A stretch of DNA of 32,883 bases. Origin: a virus. Location of the stretch: IMG/VR virus record IMGVR_UViG_3300046170_000036, positions 1 through 32,883 of that record; one strand, 5' to 3'. This document shows, one piece after another, positions 21,818 through 29,998 of the stretch. The notes under the pieces are model-generated. The model had not been told where the DNA came from. It made no database searches and was given only the letters and a program-made list of their open reading frames with translations. Position 1 is the first letter of the stretch; every line of letters begins with the position of its first letter. Both the position numbers and the translations under genes were made by a program.

Positions 21818-23281
21818 TTATACGTAACCTTTAAACATGCCCATGCCGCTGTTTCTTGTTATTAAATTATTTATTTCAACCATGTAATCTTGTTGTGGTA
21901 CAGAAAGAGGAGCATATGTAGGCGTTGAATAAGTGGGTATACTTTGAAAAGGTGTAAAAGAAGAACGTCCTGCTAACATACCGCTTGGATCGCCAATGCC
22001 ATCATCATCACCATCGCCGTCTCCGTCTCCATCACCATCTTTTGTAACATCATCTGTAGTTTCAGTGGTTTGTTTACTTTCAGTAGGAGTATTACCACCA
22101 CCATTACCACCACCATTTTTAGTAGAATAGTATGTATACATGTTTTCAAAAGTTATTTCTGTTTCACCATCTTTTGTAACATCATCTGTAGTTTCAGTAG
22201 TTTGTTTACTTTCTGTAGGAGTATCACCACCACCATTACCACCGTTAGTAACCGTACCACCATTACCACCACCATCAGTTTGTTTACTTTCAGTAGGAGG
22301 TGGAGTAGGAGTTGTAGTTGGAGTTGTAGTTGGAGGTGTAGGTGGAGTTACAACGTCCTTTTCTTTTTCTTCTGCTTCTGTTTTATCTTTTTCTTTTTCT
22401 TCTGGTTCTGATGTAGGTTTACTTTCTGTAGGAGGATTATCTTTAGTTGTATCAATAATAGAACCTTCACCAAAAATATCTACATTAATATCTATGTTTG
22501 GATCAAATGTGCTGTCTGGTCCAGCGTAATTACCTCCTACTGTATAAGTATCTTCAAGGCAATCTTCTTCGTCAAGTACTACTGAATCACCAATAGGATT
22601 ACCGTTTTCATCTACACGTACAAAAGTACAATCACCTACGTATATGTAATCGTGTTCTGGATCGTATTCCCAATCTTCTCCAAGGACATCAAGAGGTCCG
22701 TCAGTATCGTCACCGTCGTCACCACCACCATCTGTAGGTTTACTTTCTGAAGGGGGTAAAGTACCACCACCAGTAAAAATACCACCGCCGGTTGGGTCAA
22801 AAACATCACCACCACCAGAAGCACCACCGTCTGTTTGTTTACTTTCTGCAGGAGGAGGAAGAGTAAAAGTAGGAGGAGTAATATCAACTTCTACGCCAAA
22901 ACCTTCGTCATATGTACCGTCTTGATTTTGCGTTGTTGTATCAATAAGTTCACCAGTAGCGCCACCATAATCTACATATGCAGTTGAAGTAACATTACCA
23001 TCGCCATCGTAGCCGTAAACAGTATGTGGATTACCGTCAGCATCAACAGCATAGACTTCGTTTACGCCGTCACCGTTTAAATCGCCTGACGCCCAATCAA
23101 CAGCACCTTCTGGAAGATCACCAAAAATATTTCTAAGATAAGCATCTAGTGTTTTAAATTCTTGGTTGGCTGTCTCAGATGGGGACATAGTGCTAAATCT
23201 AGCCCTAAGATATTCTAGTAGTTCAGCAAGGGTGTAGCCTTCAACTACATCATCCATTGTAGGAAGAATGTCTTCTGCCAT
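21818..23281 (-). CDS. Low-complexity repeat protein with Ca-binding-like motifs, 487 aa
   Basis: Residues 1-60 are an acidic helical head (MAEDILPTMDDVVEGYTLAE). Residues about 65-100 carry two acidic loops, DLNGDGVNE and DADGN...YDGDGN, that look like EF-hand or dockerin-type calcium sites. The middle is Pro/Thr/Gly/Asp-rich with at least six (P/T)(A/S/T)ESK(Q/P)T units and Gly-Gly-Asn runs, including a 27-residue duplicated block (22032-22112 / 22164-22244 at DNA level). The C-terminus (about 445-487) is a short non-repetitive piece ending MFKGYV. I do not recognise a family. It lies between the holin and tail adapter genes, so it is late; a flexible virion or secreted protein is possible. 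Its extended acidic linkers and lack of a signal peptide leave the role open. Confidence 0.7.
   Translation of the reverse strand: MAEDILPTMDDVVEGYTLAELLEYLRARFSTMSPSETANQEFKTLDAYLRNIFGDLPEGAVDWASGDLNGDGVNEVYAVDADGNPHTVYGYDGDGNVTSTAYVDYGGATGELIDTTTQNQDGTYDEGFGVEVDITPPTFTLPPPAESKQTDGGASGGGDVFDPTGGGIFTGGGTLPPSESKPTDGGGDDGDDTDGPLDVLGEDWEYDPEHDYIYVGDCTFVRVDENGNPIGDSVVLDEEDCLEDTYTVGGNYAGPDSTFDPNIDINVDIFGEGSIIDTTKDNPPTESKPTSEPEEKEKDKTEAEEKEKDVVTPPTPPTTTPTTTPTPPPTESKQTDGGGNGGTVTNGGNGGGDTPTESKQTTETTDDVTKDGETEITFENMYTYYSTKNGGGNGGGNTPTESKQTTETTDDVTKDGDGDGDGDGDDDGIGDPSGMLAGRSSFTPFQSIPTYSTPTYAPLSVPQQDYMVEINNLITRNSGMGMFKGYV
22032..22244. repeat. 81-bp imperfect direct repeat inside the low-complexity gene
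   Basis: 22032-22112 and 22164-22244 are near-identical, 132 bases apart, with about three mismatches. They encode the T-E-S-K-Q-T-T-E-T-T-D-D-V-T-K-D-G block twice. This is a recent in-frame duplication and a likely site of length variation between relatives. Confidence 0.75.
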
Positions 23282-23283
23282 AA

Positions 23284-23661
23284 TTACTTACCACCCTTTA
23301 GCTGCATCAGCTTGTCAGCACCACGTATGCCAAAGCTGGCTGTGACTGCAACGTACAAAAGATATTGATACCACTCAGGTAGCTTTCCTAGCTCTGCAAA
23401 GGCAATACCTACGCGGCCAATGATATCAAGATCGTTCATACCTACGCCCCACATAATAGCTATCACAGGCGCACTCAGGACTACTGTGAACCACTCGTCT
23501 TTCCACGAGGATGCACTAGCTTGTGCCATGTGCTGTTCCCAAGATGCTGTGTTCTGTATTACTTGCATCTTAGCTACGTGTTTAGCTTGTGACTGCTCGT
23601 GACGATTGCTCATCCAAGTCTTAGCAAGTCCAGCAATAGGACTAATCAGGGCTTGCCACAC
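23284..23661 (-). CDS. GTA holin-like three-segment membrane protein, 125 aa
   Basis: The product opens MWQALISPIAGLAKTWMSNR, with a charged coiled segment at about 20-56 (HEQSQAKHVAKMQVIQN), then hydrophobic spans at about 58-76 (FTVVLSAPVIAIMWGVG) and 98-112 (LLYVAVTASFG). This is the pattern of PF11351-type 'GTA holin, 3TM' proteins. It would help form the membrane hole that ends infection. The GTG start at 23661 follows directly after the stop of the second holin-like gene, so they act as a pair. No endolysin is adjacent. Confidence 0.65.
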   Translation of the reverse strand: MWQALISPIAGLAKTWMSNRHEQSQAKHVAKMQVIQNTASWEQHMAQASASSWKDEWFTVVLSAPVIAIMWGVGMNDLDIIGRVGIAFAELGKLPEWYQYLLYVAVTASFGIRGADKLMQLKGGK

Positions 23662-23835
23662 TTACGACTTACCTCTGTTACGCCAGCCTTGCACCGTGTC
23701 TGTTTCCCAGATGCGTATACCTGTCCACACGAGTGTCAACAACGCAGCTAAGGAAGGCAGTACGCCAGCCAAGGCACCAACACCAGTTGCTACAGAAACT
23801 GTATCCATTACCTCTTTCATACCTTGATCTGCCAT
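23662..23835 (-). CDS. Small holin-like membrane protein, 57 aa
   Basis: ATG 23835-23833 to TAA 23664-23662, 57 codons. After a short charged start (MADQGMKEVMDTV) comes one long hydrophobic stretch (about 15-42, VATGVGALAGVLPSLAALLT then LVWTGI) and a basic end (WRNRGKS). The size, single or hairpin span, and location next to the 3TM holin-like gene fit a class II-like holin or antiholin. Function is inferred. Confidence 0.65.
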   Translation of the reverse strand: MADQGMKEVMDTVSVATGVGALAGVLPSLAALLTLVWTGIRIWETDTVQGWRNRGKS

Positions 23836-23837
23836 CC

Positions 23838-24305
23838 TTATGCACCTTTGATAATTACTGTCGTGCCGTAAATAATACTGGCTGTTACGACAGCGGCTAT
23901 AGCTACAAGAAAAGTGTCTAGTAGCATACGTTGTCTTTTGCGTTGCTTGTAGATAACTTCTTCTCTTTGTGCTTTAATCTTACGCCTCAGCATTATCATC
24001 TCTTGATAAGTCTCGACACCGTAAGACCACACAATAAGTTCTCGTATCTGTTTCTCTTGCTCCTCTAGTTTTTTCTTAGCTATGACGCTGTTGAGTGCTT
24101 GTTGCTCTACGGTGTTACCATCAAATAACTTTTTAAATACACCGGGATTCTCAGCTTCTTTTTCTGCTTGTTTTATGTCAGACGCAAAGCTGTACCACTG
24201 CCCTAACTTCTGAGCAACGTGCTCAATCTCAGCACCTCTGTTTACTAGCGTCTGTACACCTTTGAAGGTTGTAGACGCCATAGCAATTAAAGAAAGAGGA
24301 TCCAT
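23838..24305 (-). CDS. Coiled-coil protein with C-terminal membrane anchor, 155 aa
   Basis: A long charged helix (about 25-125, Lys/Glu/Gln-rich: KKKLEEQEKQIRELI, RRKIKAQREEVIYKQRKRQR) is followed by one clear membrane span at about 128-152 (FLVAIAAVVTASIIYGTTVI). The N-terminal DPLSLIAMASTTFKGVQTLV is amphipathic. It stands in the membrane-protein cluster just upstream of the two holin-like genes, so it may be a lysis accessory (spanin-like) or a membrane-bound virion protein. Spanins usually have an N-terminal anchor or lipobox, which this lacks. Confidence 0.65.
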   Translation of the reverse strand: MDPLSLIAMASTTFKGVQTLVNRGAEIEHVAQKLGQWYSFASDIKQAEKEAENPGVFKKLFDGNTVEQQALNSVIAKKKLEEQEKQIRELIVWSYGVETYQEMIMLRRKIKAQREEVIYKQRKRQRMLLDTFLVAIAAVVTASIIYGTTVIIKGA

Positions 24306-24313
24306 TCATTAGC

Positions 24314-24625
24314 TTACCAAGAAACACCAGTGCCGGTTGAAGGTGTAGCAAGTTCAGCAATCTGTGCGTCAATAGCGGCTTCAACAGCGGCTACTTCATC
24401 GTCACCCAAAGCCGCTTTAGCCCAACCAACAGCCGTAGCTTCAGTGATATCGTCCCATGCAACAAACGACTCACCCGGAGCCTCAAGCCCTACAGTGCCG
24501 TAGGATGAGCCAGAGTTTTCTCCGACAGTCTTTGAGCAACTCCAGTGTACGGTGTTGACTACGTTAGTGTGTCCGTCTTGTGATACGGCGTAGTCCATTG
24601 CTGATACAGTCCATATGTGTGCCAT
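24314..24625 (-). CDS. Small phage protein of DUF7936-like type, 103 aa
   Basis: A soluble 103-aa protein opening MAHIWTVSAMDYAVSQDGHT, with Trp pairs and an acidic Ala-rich C-terminal half (TEATAVGWAKAALGDDEVAA). Similar short proteins often follow tail-fibre genes in marine phages; the family name is from memory and unverified. It lies directly downstream of the S74 fibre gene and may be a tail-associated accessory. Confidence 0.6.
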   Translation of the reverse strand: MAHIWTVSAMDYAVSQDGHTNVVNTVHWSCSKTVGENSGSSYGTVGLEAPGESFVAWDDITEATAVGWAKAALGDDEVAAVEAAIDAQIAELATPSTGTGVSW

Positions 24626-24628
24626 TGT

Positions 24629-26427
24629 TTATTCTCCTTTTAGTGCCGCTACTTCGGCTTTGAGTTGTTCAATCATTATTTGTTGCTCTTGGATGGCTCC
24701 TGTCAAAACCGCTACAAACTTCATGTAGTCAACGCCGTACTTTGGATCGTCGCCTTCTTCCATAGGCATCGCACGATTAGCAAATTCCGGAGTCTCTAAC
24801 AGTTCTTGAGCAATAAATCCGTTGTCTTCTGTTCCATCAGCTTTCCATGAATACTTGCGAGGCTTTAGCTTCATTACATCAGCAAGCGCGTTATCGTAAT
24901 CTCTAATGTTTTCTTTAAAACGAACGTCTGATGATGGTGTAAAGGAAGTTGCGTTGTTCAGCGTAGTTATTGAACCTACCGTGCCATTGGGATTAACAAA
25001 AGCCATGTGAGTTTGGGTTGAAGTTTGGTTTCTTGCCGTGGTAATCATCCCGTTTGAACCAAGCTGTATGCCTTCATCGCCTGCTGAGATTGTAGAGGTT
25101 ACTCCAACCAGCACGTTACCAGAGCTATCAATACGCATACGCTCTGAGCCGTTGTAGTTACTGTTTGCTGATTGCGTCCTAAATATAATTTTGTTTTTAC
25201 TGGCAGTACTGGAGCCTACACAATCAAGATAAAGGCCGTCTACTGCACCAACTGCGGCTTGTTGAGACTCTGTACCATCAAGAATAAGAGCGTTAGTGTC
25301 TGTTCCTCCTATGTTTATAAACTTAGCCCAACCAGAAGAACTTGTAGGACTCGCAGTGCCAATACCTACGTTACCAGAGCTATTAATCCGCATACGCTCT
25401 GTTCTAGTACCGGAACTGGTTGGGGCAAAGACTAAAGCCCCACTTTGAGAGCCTGCCGTATTACTTTCAATCAGCCCACCAATGTATCCATACTCAGTCA
25501 TGTTACCGGACGAATTATTCATGTTCATCCCGTATCCAGACCCACTGCCTACAACATTCGACGGCCTAGCAGTCGCCACACAAGCATACCTAGGTGACGT
25601 TGACGTGCTACTAGATTTTGCCAAAATAGGAATAACAGCCCCTTCAACATTTAGCTTGTAAGAAGAATCAATGGATGAAGTGCCAATGCCTACGTCACCT
25701 GAGCCATCAATACGCATACGCTCTGTGTTGCTGGTAAAAAACGTAACAGGGTTTGCTGTGAGGTTAGCCACTCTAAACTGGCTAGAGCTTGCGTAGAGGT
25801 AGCCGTAAGTTGACCCTCCAGCTTTAAGCTCAATCGCGCTATCTGATGTGCCATCTACATCAATAAGCCCCCTACCTGAAGAAGCCAATGCGCCAGCACT
25901 TGTAGAGTTCACCAACAAGTTACCAGAGCTATCAATACGCATACGCTCTGAGCCTGCAGTATGAAAATTTAAATTATCAGTCCCATGCCCGTACTCTATA
26001 AGCCCCACACCATTACTATCTGGATCACCAAAACGTAGTTGGATGCCTTCATTTGCTGGAGTCAAAAACTGCAAAATAGCCGTGCTGTCATCTTCAATAG
26101 TAAGCACAGAATTTGCATGACTATCTACTGTACCAGCAGAACCTTTAGAAAGGTGTAAGCGCGGCCCTGAATCAGGACTCGTAGTGCCGATGCCAACATT
26201 CTCTGAGCTATCAATCGTAATCGCAATGCTTGTGGCGTTATCGTCGATGCCTGTGGAGGTGAATGTACCCGTAGTCAAACTAGTAGGGTTTGTTCCAACC
26301 TCAATAACAGTACCGCTTGCGTTTTCTGTGTAGAGGCGCTTATTAGTTAAGTCCAGCGCAGGTTCACCCTGAACAAGATCACTTGCGCTGGTGCGCCTGA
26401 ACCGTTCTTTAGCTTAATTGTAGTCAT
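24629..26427 (-). CDS. Tail fibre/spike with Peptidase S74 intramolecular chaperone; interrupted by a one-base frameshift
   Basis: The true start is ATG 26427-26425, coupled to the upstream fibre stop (TAATG). It opens MTTIKLKNGSGAP, the usual fibre head. At 26387-26388 one base is missing: the frame closes after MTTIKLKNGSGAPAQVILFR, while SDLVQGEPALDLTNKRLYTE continues in the next frame. The shaft holds repeated ERMRIDSSGNV...G units. The C-terminal 105 residues are a Peptidase S74 domain with the Ser-Lys pair in SDVRFKENI, then LKPRKYSW and GFIAQELLE. This domain helps fibre trimers fold and then cuts itself off. It is the likely receptor-binding protein; a separate 549-aa reading from TTG 26278 is a caller artefact. 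Confidence 0.82.
25115..25953. repeat. Repeated ~32-bp shaft element in the S74 fibre gene (four copies)
   Basis: Near-identical copies of a stretch containing (AGAGCTATCAATACGCATAC)GCTCTG occur at about 25115-25150, 25371-25402, 25692-25726 and 25917-25953, each encoding ERMRIDSSGNV. They mark repeating shaft units and are likely sites of recombination and length change. Confidence 0.8.
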
Positions 26428-27563
26428 TAATAAGTTCCTCCGTCAACAGTTGACAGTGTTGTAGAAATAGAAGTTGTACCAGAGCCAGTGACTGCACCGG
26501 ACAGTGTGATCGTTTGGTTGCCTGTGAGATACCCAGCACTAGCGTGATTACCCCAGCCGTGTGCTGTATCAGCTTTAGTGCCTTGTGCAGCCGTAGCGTA
26601 ATCAGCAGAACTAAACGCTTTTACTTGGGCAAGATTAGTAACCTCAGAATCCATCAACGCACCAGCAGCAGCAACATTAGTTGCATCCGTTACATCTGCA
26701 CTAGCTTCAACGCCGTCTAGTTTAGTACCGTCTGCTGCAACGTCACGACCATCTACAGTACCACTAAGGCTTATGTTGCCTGTGATATTTACGTTACCTG
26801 TGCCAGTAACATCCTTACTGTTAAGGTCTAAGTTACCGCCTAACTGTGGTGTTGTGTCGCCTACTAGGTTTGGATTAATAGTATCCCAAGCACTTCCTGT
26901 GTAAATCCTAGTGCTGTTATCTGACGTATTAAAGTACCAATCACCTGTTGTTACTGCGTTACCGTTACCGTCTACAGTTGGGTTACTTGATTGTGCGCCT
27001 AAGTAAAGCCCGTCAATAGCGTCCTTAGCGGCTTCTGCGGCTGTTGCAGACGTAGCTGCTGCTGTAGCACTAGAGGCTGCTGCCGTTGCGCTGGAGGCCG
27101 CTGCAGTGGCGCTAGAGGCTGCATTGGTAGCCTGTGTAGTCGCTGTTGTTGCTTGTGTTGTTGCTGTGGTTGCGCTAGTAGCTGCATTAGTAGCACTTGT
27201 GCTGGCTTCACTGGCTTTAGTAGTAGCTGTAGTAGCCTGTGTTGTTGCTGTAGTAGCAGATGTAGCAGCAGACGTAGCAGATGTTGACGCAGCAGATGCT
27301 TGTGTTGTTGCTGTAGTAGCACTACCAGAAGCACTGGTTGCACTGGATGCTGCTGCAGTTGCACTAGAAGCCGCTGCTGTTGCGTTAGAAGCTACACCAG
27401 ACTCACTAGCCGCAGCGTTGGTTGCACTGGTTGCTGCAGCAGTAGCCGATGCAGAAGCTTCGTTTGCTTTTGTAGTAGCAGTCTGGGCGTTCTGTGCTAC
27501 CTGTGACGCATACGCATCCGTAGAGGCATCACCTGAACCACCGTCACCCCGAAAGATAGGCAT
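26427..27563 (-). CDS. Tail fibre protein with Ala/Ser/Thr repeat shaft, 378 aa
   Basis: The N-terminus MPIFRGDGGSGDASTDAYAS is a known opening of phage fibre proteins. Residues about 32-185 are almost only Ala, Ser and Thr with repeating SATAAATS / TTATTQA units, an alpha-helical coiled-coil shaft. Then come GAQSSNPTVDGNG, a GDWYFNTSDN.TRIY.GSAW segment (typical fibre domain) and short beta repeats (LGGNLDLNSKDVTGTGNVN). It ends TVDGGTY; these last codons contain the GGAGG ribosome site of the S74 fibre gene. It may form the fibre base or shaft that holds the S74 protein. Confidence 0.78.
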   Translation of the reverse strand: MPIFRGDGGSGDASTDAYASQVAQNAQTATTKANEASASATAAATSATNAAASESGVASNATAAASSATAAASSATSASGSATTATTQASAASTSATSAATSATTATTQATTATTKASEASTSATNAATSATTATTQATTATTQATNAASSATAAASSATAAASSATAAATSATAAEAAKDAIDGLYLGAQSSNPTVDGNGNAVTTGDWYFNTSDNSTRIYTGSAWDTINPNLVGDTTPQLGGNLDLNSKDVTGTGNVNITGNISLSGTVDGRDVAADGTKLDGVEASADVTDATNVAAAGALMDSEVTNLAQVKAFSSADYATAAQGTKADTAHGWGNHASAGYLTGNQTITLSGAVTGSGTTSISTTLSTVDGGTY

Positions 27564-27589
27564 AGACTACTCCTAAGAAAACAAACAAG

Positions 27590-27617
27590 GAAAGAAAAAG
27601 GGGCCATTGCTGACCCC
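27590..27617 (-). terminator. Rho-independent terminator after the capsid gene
   Basis: Read on the minus strand, GGGGTC - AGCAAT - GGCCCC forms a 6-bp stem (one G-T pair) followed by TTTTTCTTTC. It lies 9 bases after the capsid stop and before the fibre genes. T7 has its main terminator (T-phi) at the same place, after gene 10. Confidence 0.75.
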
Positions 27618-27625
27618 CTAGAGTT

Positions 27626-28618
27626 TTACTCGTCAGCAACAGCGAGGATAAATCCTGCTTCGGGACGGTAAGTCTCAACACCGTACAGAGTGTCAGCCGT
27701 GTACAGAGTAGAGAGGTACTCTTGCTTGTACTGGGTCTGAGAACGTACAGCCATTTGCTCTGCCATTACGAGAGCGTCTTTGTGGAAGAACAAGCAACCA
27801 CGGGTATCAAGAGATGAAGCACCGTTCTCACCACCTGTCTCAATTACGGGACAGTTGCTAGAAACGTATACGTCAACGCCGTACAAGTTACCGATGAGTC
27901 CTGACTCAACACCACGACCACCTACAAAGTCAGAAGACACGTAGCGCTCAATGCCCATGATTGACTTACGTGACGCAGGAGGAATAACGAGAACTCGTCC
28001 ATCCATAGGTACGTCAGCGTCATCCATTAGCTTGATAGCTTCGCGGAATCCAAGATCCGTAAAGTTGTCGCCTGTAGCTACAGTATCCACTGCATAGGTA
28101 GAAATACCAGTAGCAGCGTTAAAGTAGTAGCTGTTAGTGTTAACCCAGTTAGCACCAGTAGCAGCAGGAGACTGAGTACGAGTACCGTTACCAAAGCCAG
28201 TAGCAGCATTAATGAGGTCAGTGTCTACCTTCAGAGCAAGCTGGTAGCCAGCGTCTTCGGTGTAGAACTGTCGCAGAGAAGACAGAGCCTGTACTTCTAC
28301 GATGTCTTCAATCAAACGTGAGTACTCAAAGTGACGGTCAACAGTTACTTGCAACTCAGTTTCTAGGTTAGCCTGAATCGTAACTGCTACAGCTTCTGCC
28401 TTAGCAGATGCAGCACCACGAATGGGCTTAGGGATGTGAATAACATCGCCTTTCTTGCCGGTCATTTGCAGACGCTTGACAAGAGGAGCCATCTTCAGGT
28501 TCTTTTGGTAAGCAGCGATTACTTCATCGCTCCAGATTTCTGGGATAAAAGTCCCAGCAGCAGTTTTGTCTACTACAGCATTAGCTGTAAAGTAAGTACC
28601 AGAGGTTTCACCAGCCAT
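27626..28618 (-). CDS. Major capsid protein
   Basis: A 330-aa protein, no membrane spans, preceded by the scaffold gene and followed by a terminator, as expected of a capsid gene. The opening MAGETSGTYFTANAVVDKTA, the internal GDVIHIPKPIRGAASA, and the VDRHFEYSRLIEDIVEVQAL segment match the HK97-fold major capsid proteins of T7-like marine podoviruses as I know them. AAAGGAG lies 8 bases before the ATG. It is expected to be the most abundant product. Family name is by recognition only. Confidence 0.85.
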   Translation of the reverse strand: MAGETSGTYFTANAVVDKTAAGTFIPEIWSDEVIAAYQKNLKMAPLVKRLQMTGKKGDVIHIPKPIRGAASAKAEAVAVTIQANLETELQVTVDRHFEYSRLIEDIVEVQALSSLRQFYTEDAGYQLALKVDTDLINAATGFGNGTRTQSPAATGANWVNTNSYYFNAATGISTYAVDTVATGDNFTDLGFREAIKLMDDADVPMDGRVLVIPPASRKSIMGIERYVSSDFVGGRGVESGLIGNLYGVDVYVSSNCPVIETGGENGASSLDTRGCLFFHKDALVMAEQMAVRSQTQYKQEYLSTLYTADTLYGVETYRPEAGFILAVADE

Positions 28619-28635
28619 TGTAATTCTCCTTTAGG

Positions 28636-29439
28636 CTATCGAACCCGACCCTCTGAATACGCTTTGAGTAGTTCGTCCGACATGGACTGATAGCGCTCTG
28701 GGTCGGTTCTCATAAGTTTAATAATGTCAGCACGACGATAAACTTTACGACGAGATCCTTCTGCTGTTCCGCGAGCGTTGCCTGTGTTAGCTGACTTTAC
28801 CTGACTCTTACGAGCTGCTTTTTCTGCTTCTGCAGTTTGTTGAACTACTTGATTCCTTTCTTTCCAAAGGCTAAACAGTTCATCAGCAGAATCGTAATCG
28901 TATGCTTGGTCAGCCTGAACAAACAACTGTGTTCGGACTTTTGACCCTTTGATCCACTCAGCAAACTTAGGGTCTTGCAGTATCTGTTCCATCTCAGGAT
29001 GAGAGGATTTGAGTTGTGCAAGAGTAGCCTGTTGTTTGTATTGTTGTGTGTAAGCCTGTGCTTCCTTGATCTTAGGGTGGTTGTCTATAGCTCTACTAAC
29101 AGCGGTTTTAGGATCGACAAAAAAATCTACATCGTCATCGTTATCATCTTGTTGTTGCTGTTGTTGAGGTGCTTGTTGTTCTGAGAGTTGTGTTTGGATG
29201 TAGCTATCAACAACTTTACGTAACTCGCCAACTTCCGTACTCTGCTTACCTGAAAACTTTTCAAGTTCTTGGTGCATCTGTACGAGGTCTTCAACAGATT
29301 TACCTTGGTACTTTTCTGGAATTTCGGGCTGTTGAGGTTGTTCCTCTTCAGGAGTCTCTACAGTATCTTGTATGTCGAGTTGGTCTGTTGCTTCTAGTTC
29401 TTCTTCCGTACGCTCATCAAGTAATGTTGCTCGTGACAT
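28636..29439 (-). CDS. Capsid scaffold protein
   Basis: A 267-aa, highly charged, Gln/Glu-rich protein directly upstream of the capsid gene. The N-terminal half is acidic with a run of six Gln and DDNDDDVD. The middle is helical (QAYTQQYKQQATLAQLKSSH). The C-terminal third is basic (SRRKVYRRADIIKLMRTDPE), the usual capsid-binding end of scaffolds. Its lack of fixed folds and its location are typical of a scaffold that guides procapsid assembly and then leaves. No ribosome site stronger than a GGGG stretch is seen. Confidence 0.78.
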   Translation of the reverse strand: MSRATLLDERTEEELEATDQLDIQDTVETPEEEQPQQPEIPEKYQGKSVEDLVQMHQELEKFSGKQSTEVGELRKVVDSYIQTQLSEQQAPQQQQQQDDNDDDVDFFVDPKTAVSRAIDNHPKIKEAQAYTQQYKQQATLAQLKSSHPEMEQILQDPKFAEWIKGSKVRTQLFVQADQAYDYDSADELFSLWKERNQVVQQTAEAEKAARKSQVKSANTGNARGTAEGSRRKVYRRADIIKLMRTDPERYQSMSDELLKAYSEGRVR

Positions 29440-29498
29440 TCTAAACTTACCCCGCCTATTATTATTATTAGGTTATGGAGGATTAAATGGGAGTTGTC

Positions 29499-29723
29499 CT
29501 ATGAGGTTTCCCGCGTGGTTTGCCCAGCCTTCTCGTGTTCACGTACCCACTTCATGTGCCTGCCAGGGAAATCCCCAGAGGAACCGTCGAGTATGTGCTG
29601 AGTTGCTGATACAATCTTTGTAGCGTTAGCACCACATCCGCACCTACTGGATGTAGTACCTGCTTCTACAAATTCTTCAAAGGTATGTCCGTTAGTACAA
29701 CGAAAGTCAAATACTTTAATCAT
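29499..29723 (-). CDS. Zinc-ribbon protein (FmdB-like), 74 aa
   Basis: Starts MIKVFDFRCTNGHTFEEF, the usual beginning of FmdB-type small regulatory zinc ribbons. Cys9/His13 and Cys28/Cys30 (RCGCG) form the metal site. A KIVSATQHILDGSSGDFPGR segment and HMKWVREHEKAGQ tail follow. Its role in phages is not known. It overlaps the start/stop of the 82-aa gene by 8 bases and lies between it and the scaffold gene. Confidence 0.75.
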   Translation of the reverse strand: MIKVFDFRCTNGHTFEEFVEAGTTSSRCGCGANATKIVSATQHILDGSSGDFPGRHMKWVREHEKAGQTTRETS

Positions 29724-29964
29724 CTTCTTCTGGAGGCTTAGATGCCTCTTCGTAGTTAGTTTTAACGATAGTCTCCATGTTAATTAAGTGGGCTAATATG
29801 TTTAGTTGTCCCTTACGGAAGAACATATCGTCAGCATCTTTAGCTGCTTCTATACTGTTAATCTGTAAAGCATTGTTGCCAAAGTCTTGCACAAGTTGCT
29901 TCCAGCCATCAGTAATAAAAAGACTAAAGTATGCGTCGTAGTACTGCTGTGTTTCTTGATCCAT
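29716..29964 (-). CDS. Conserved-type phage protein, 82 aa
   Basis: An acidic helical protein (DQETQQYYDAYFSLFITDGW, KQLVQDFGNNALQINSIEAA, DADDMFFRKGQLNIL) that resembles short proteins in many marine podoviruses upstream of the scaffold gene. I do not know its function; a head-assembly accessory is likely from context. It is the first gene after the 30019-30047 promoter. Confidence 0.72.
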   Translation of the reverse strand: MDQETQQYYDAYFSLFITDGWKQLVQDFGNNALQINSIEAAKDADDMFFRKGQLNILAHLINMETIVKTNYEEASKPPEEDD

Positions 29965-29998
29965 CTTGAGGCCTCTTGGGTTGTCTCTGTTGTATTAA

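Noticed and set aside
22070-22529. Plus-strand ORFs opposite the ESK-repeat gene
   Set aside because: Low-complexity antisense of Gly/Thr/Pro repeats; no start sites or plus-strand unit here.
25115-25953. Regular repeats as a CRISPR array
   Set aside because: The repeats are coding, in frame and unevenly spaced; they encode the fibre shaft motif ERMRIDSSGNV.
26278-26278. TTG start for a 549-aa fibre protein
   Set aside because: The true head of the fibre lies upstream from ATG 26427, joined after a one-base shift at 26387-26388, so the TTG is not the start.
27106-27576. 156-aa plus-strand Ala/Val-rich ORF
   Set aside because: It is the antisense of the Ala/Ser/Thr repeat shaft; such repeats make long open antisense frames.
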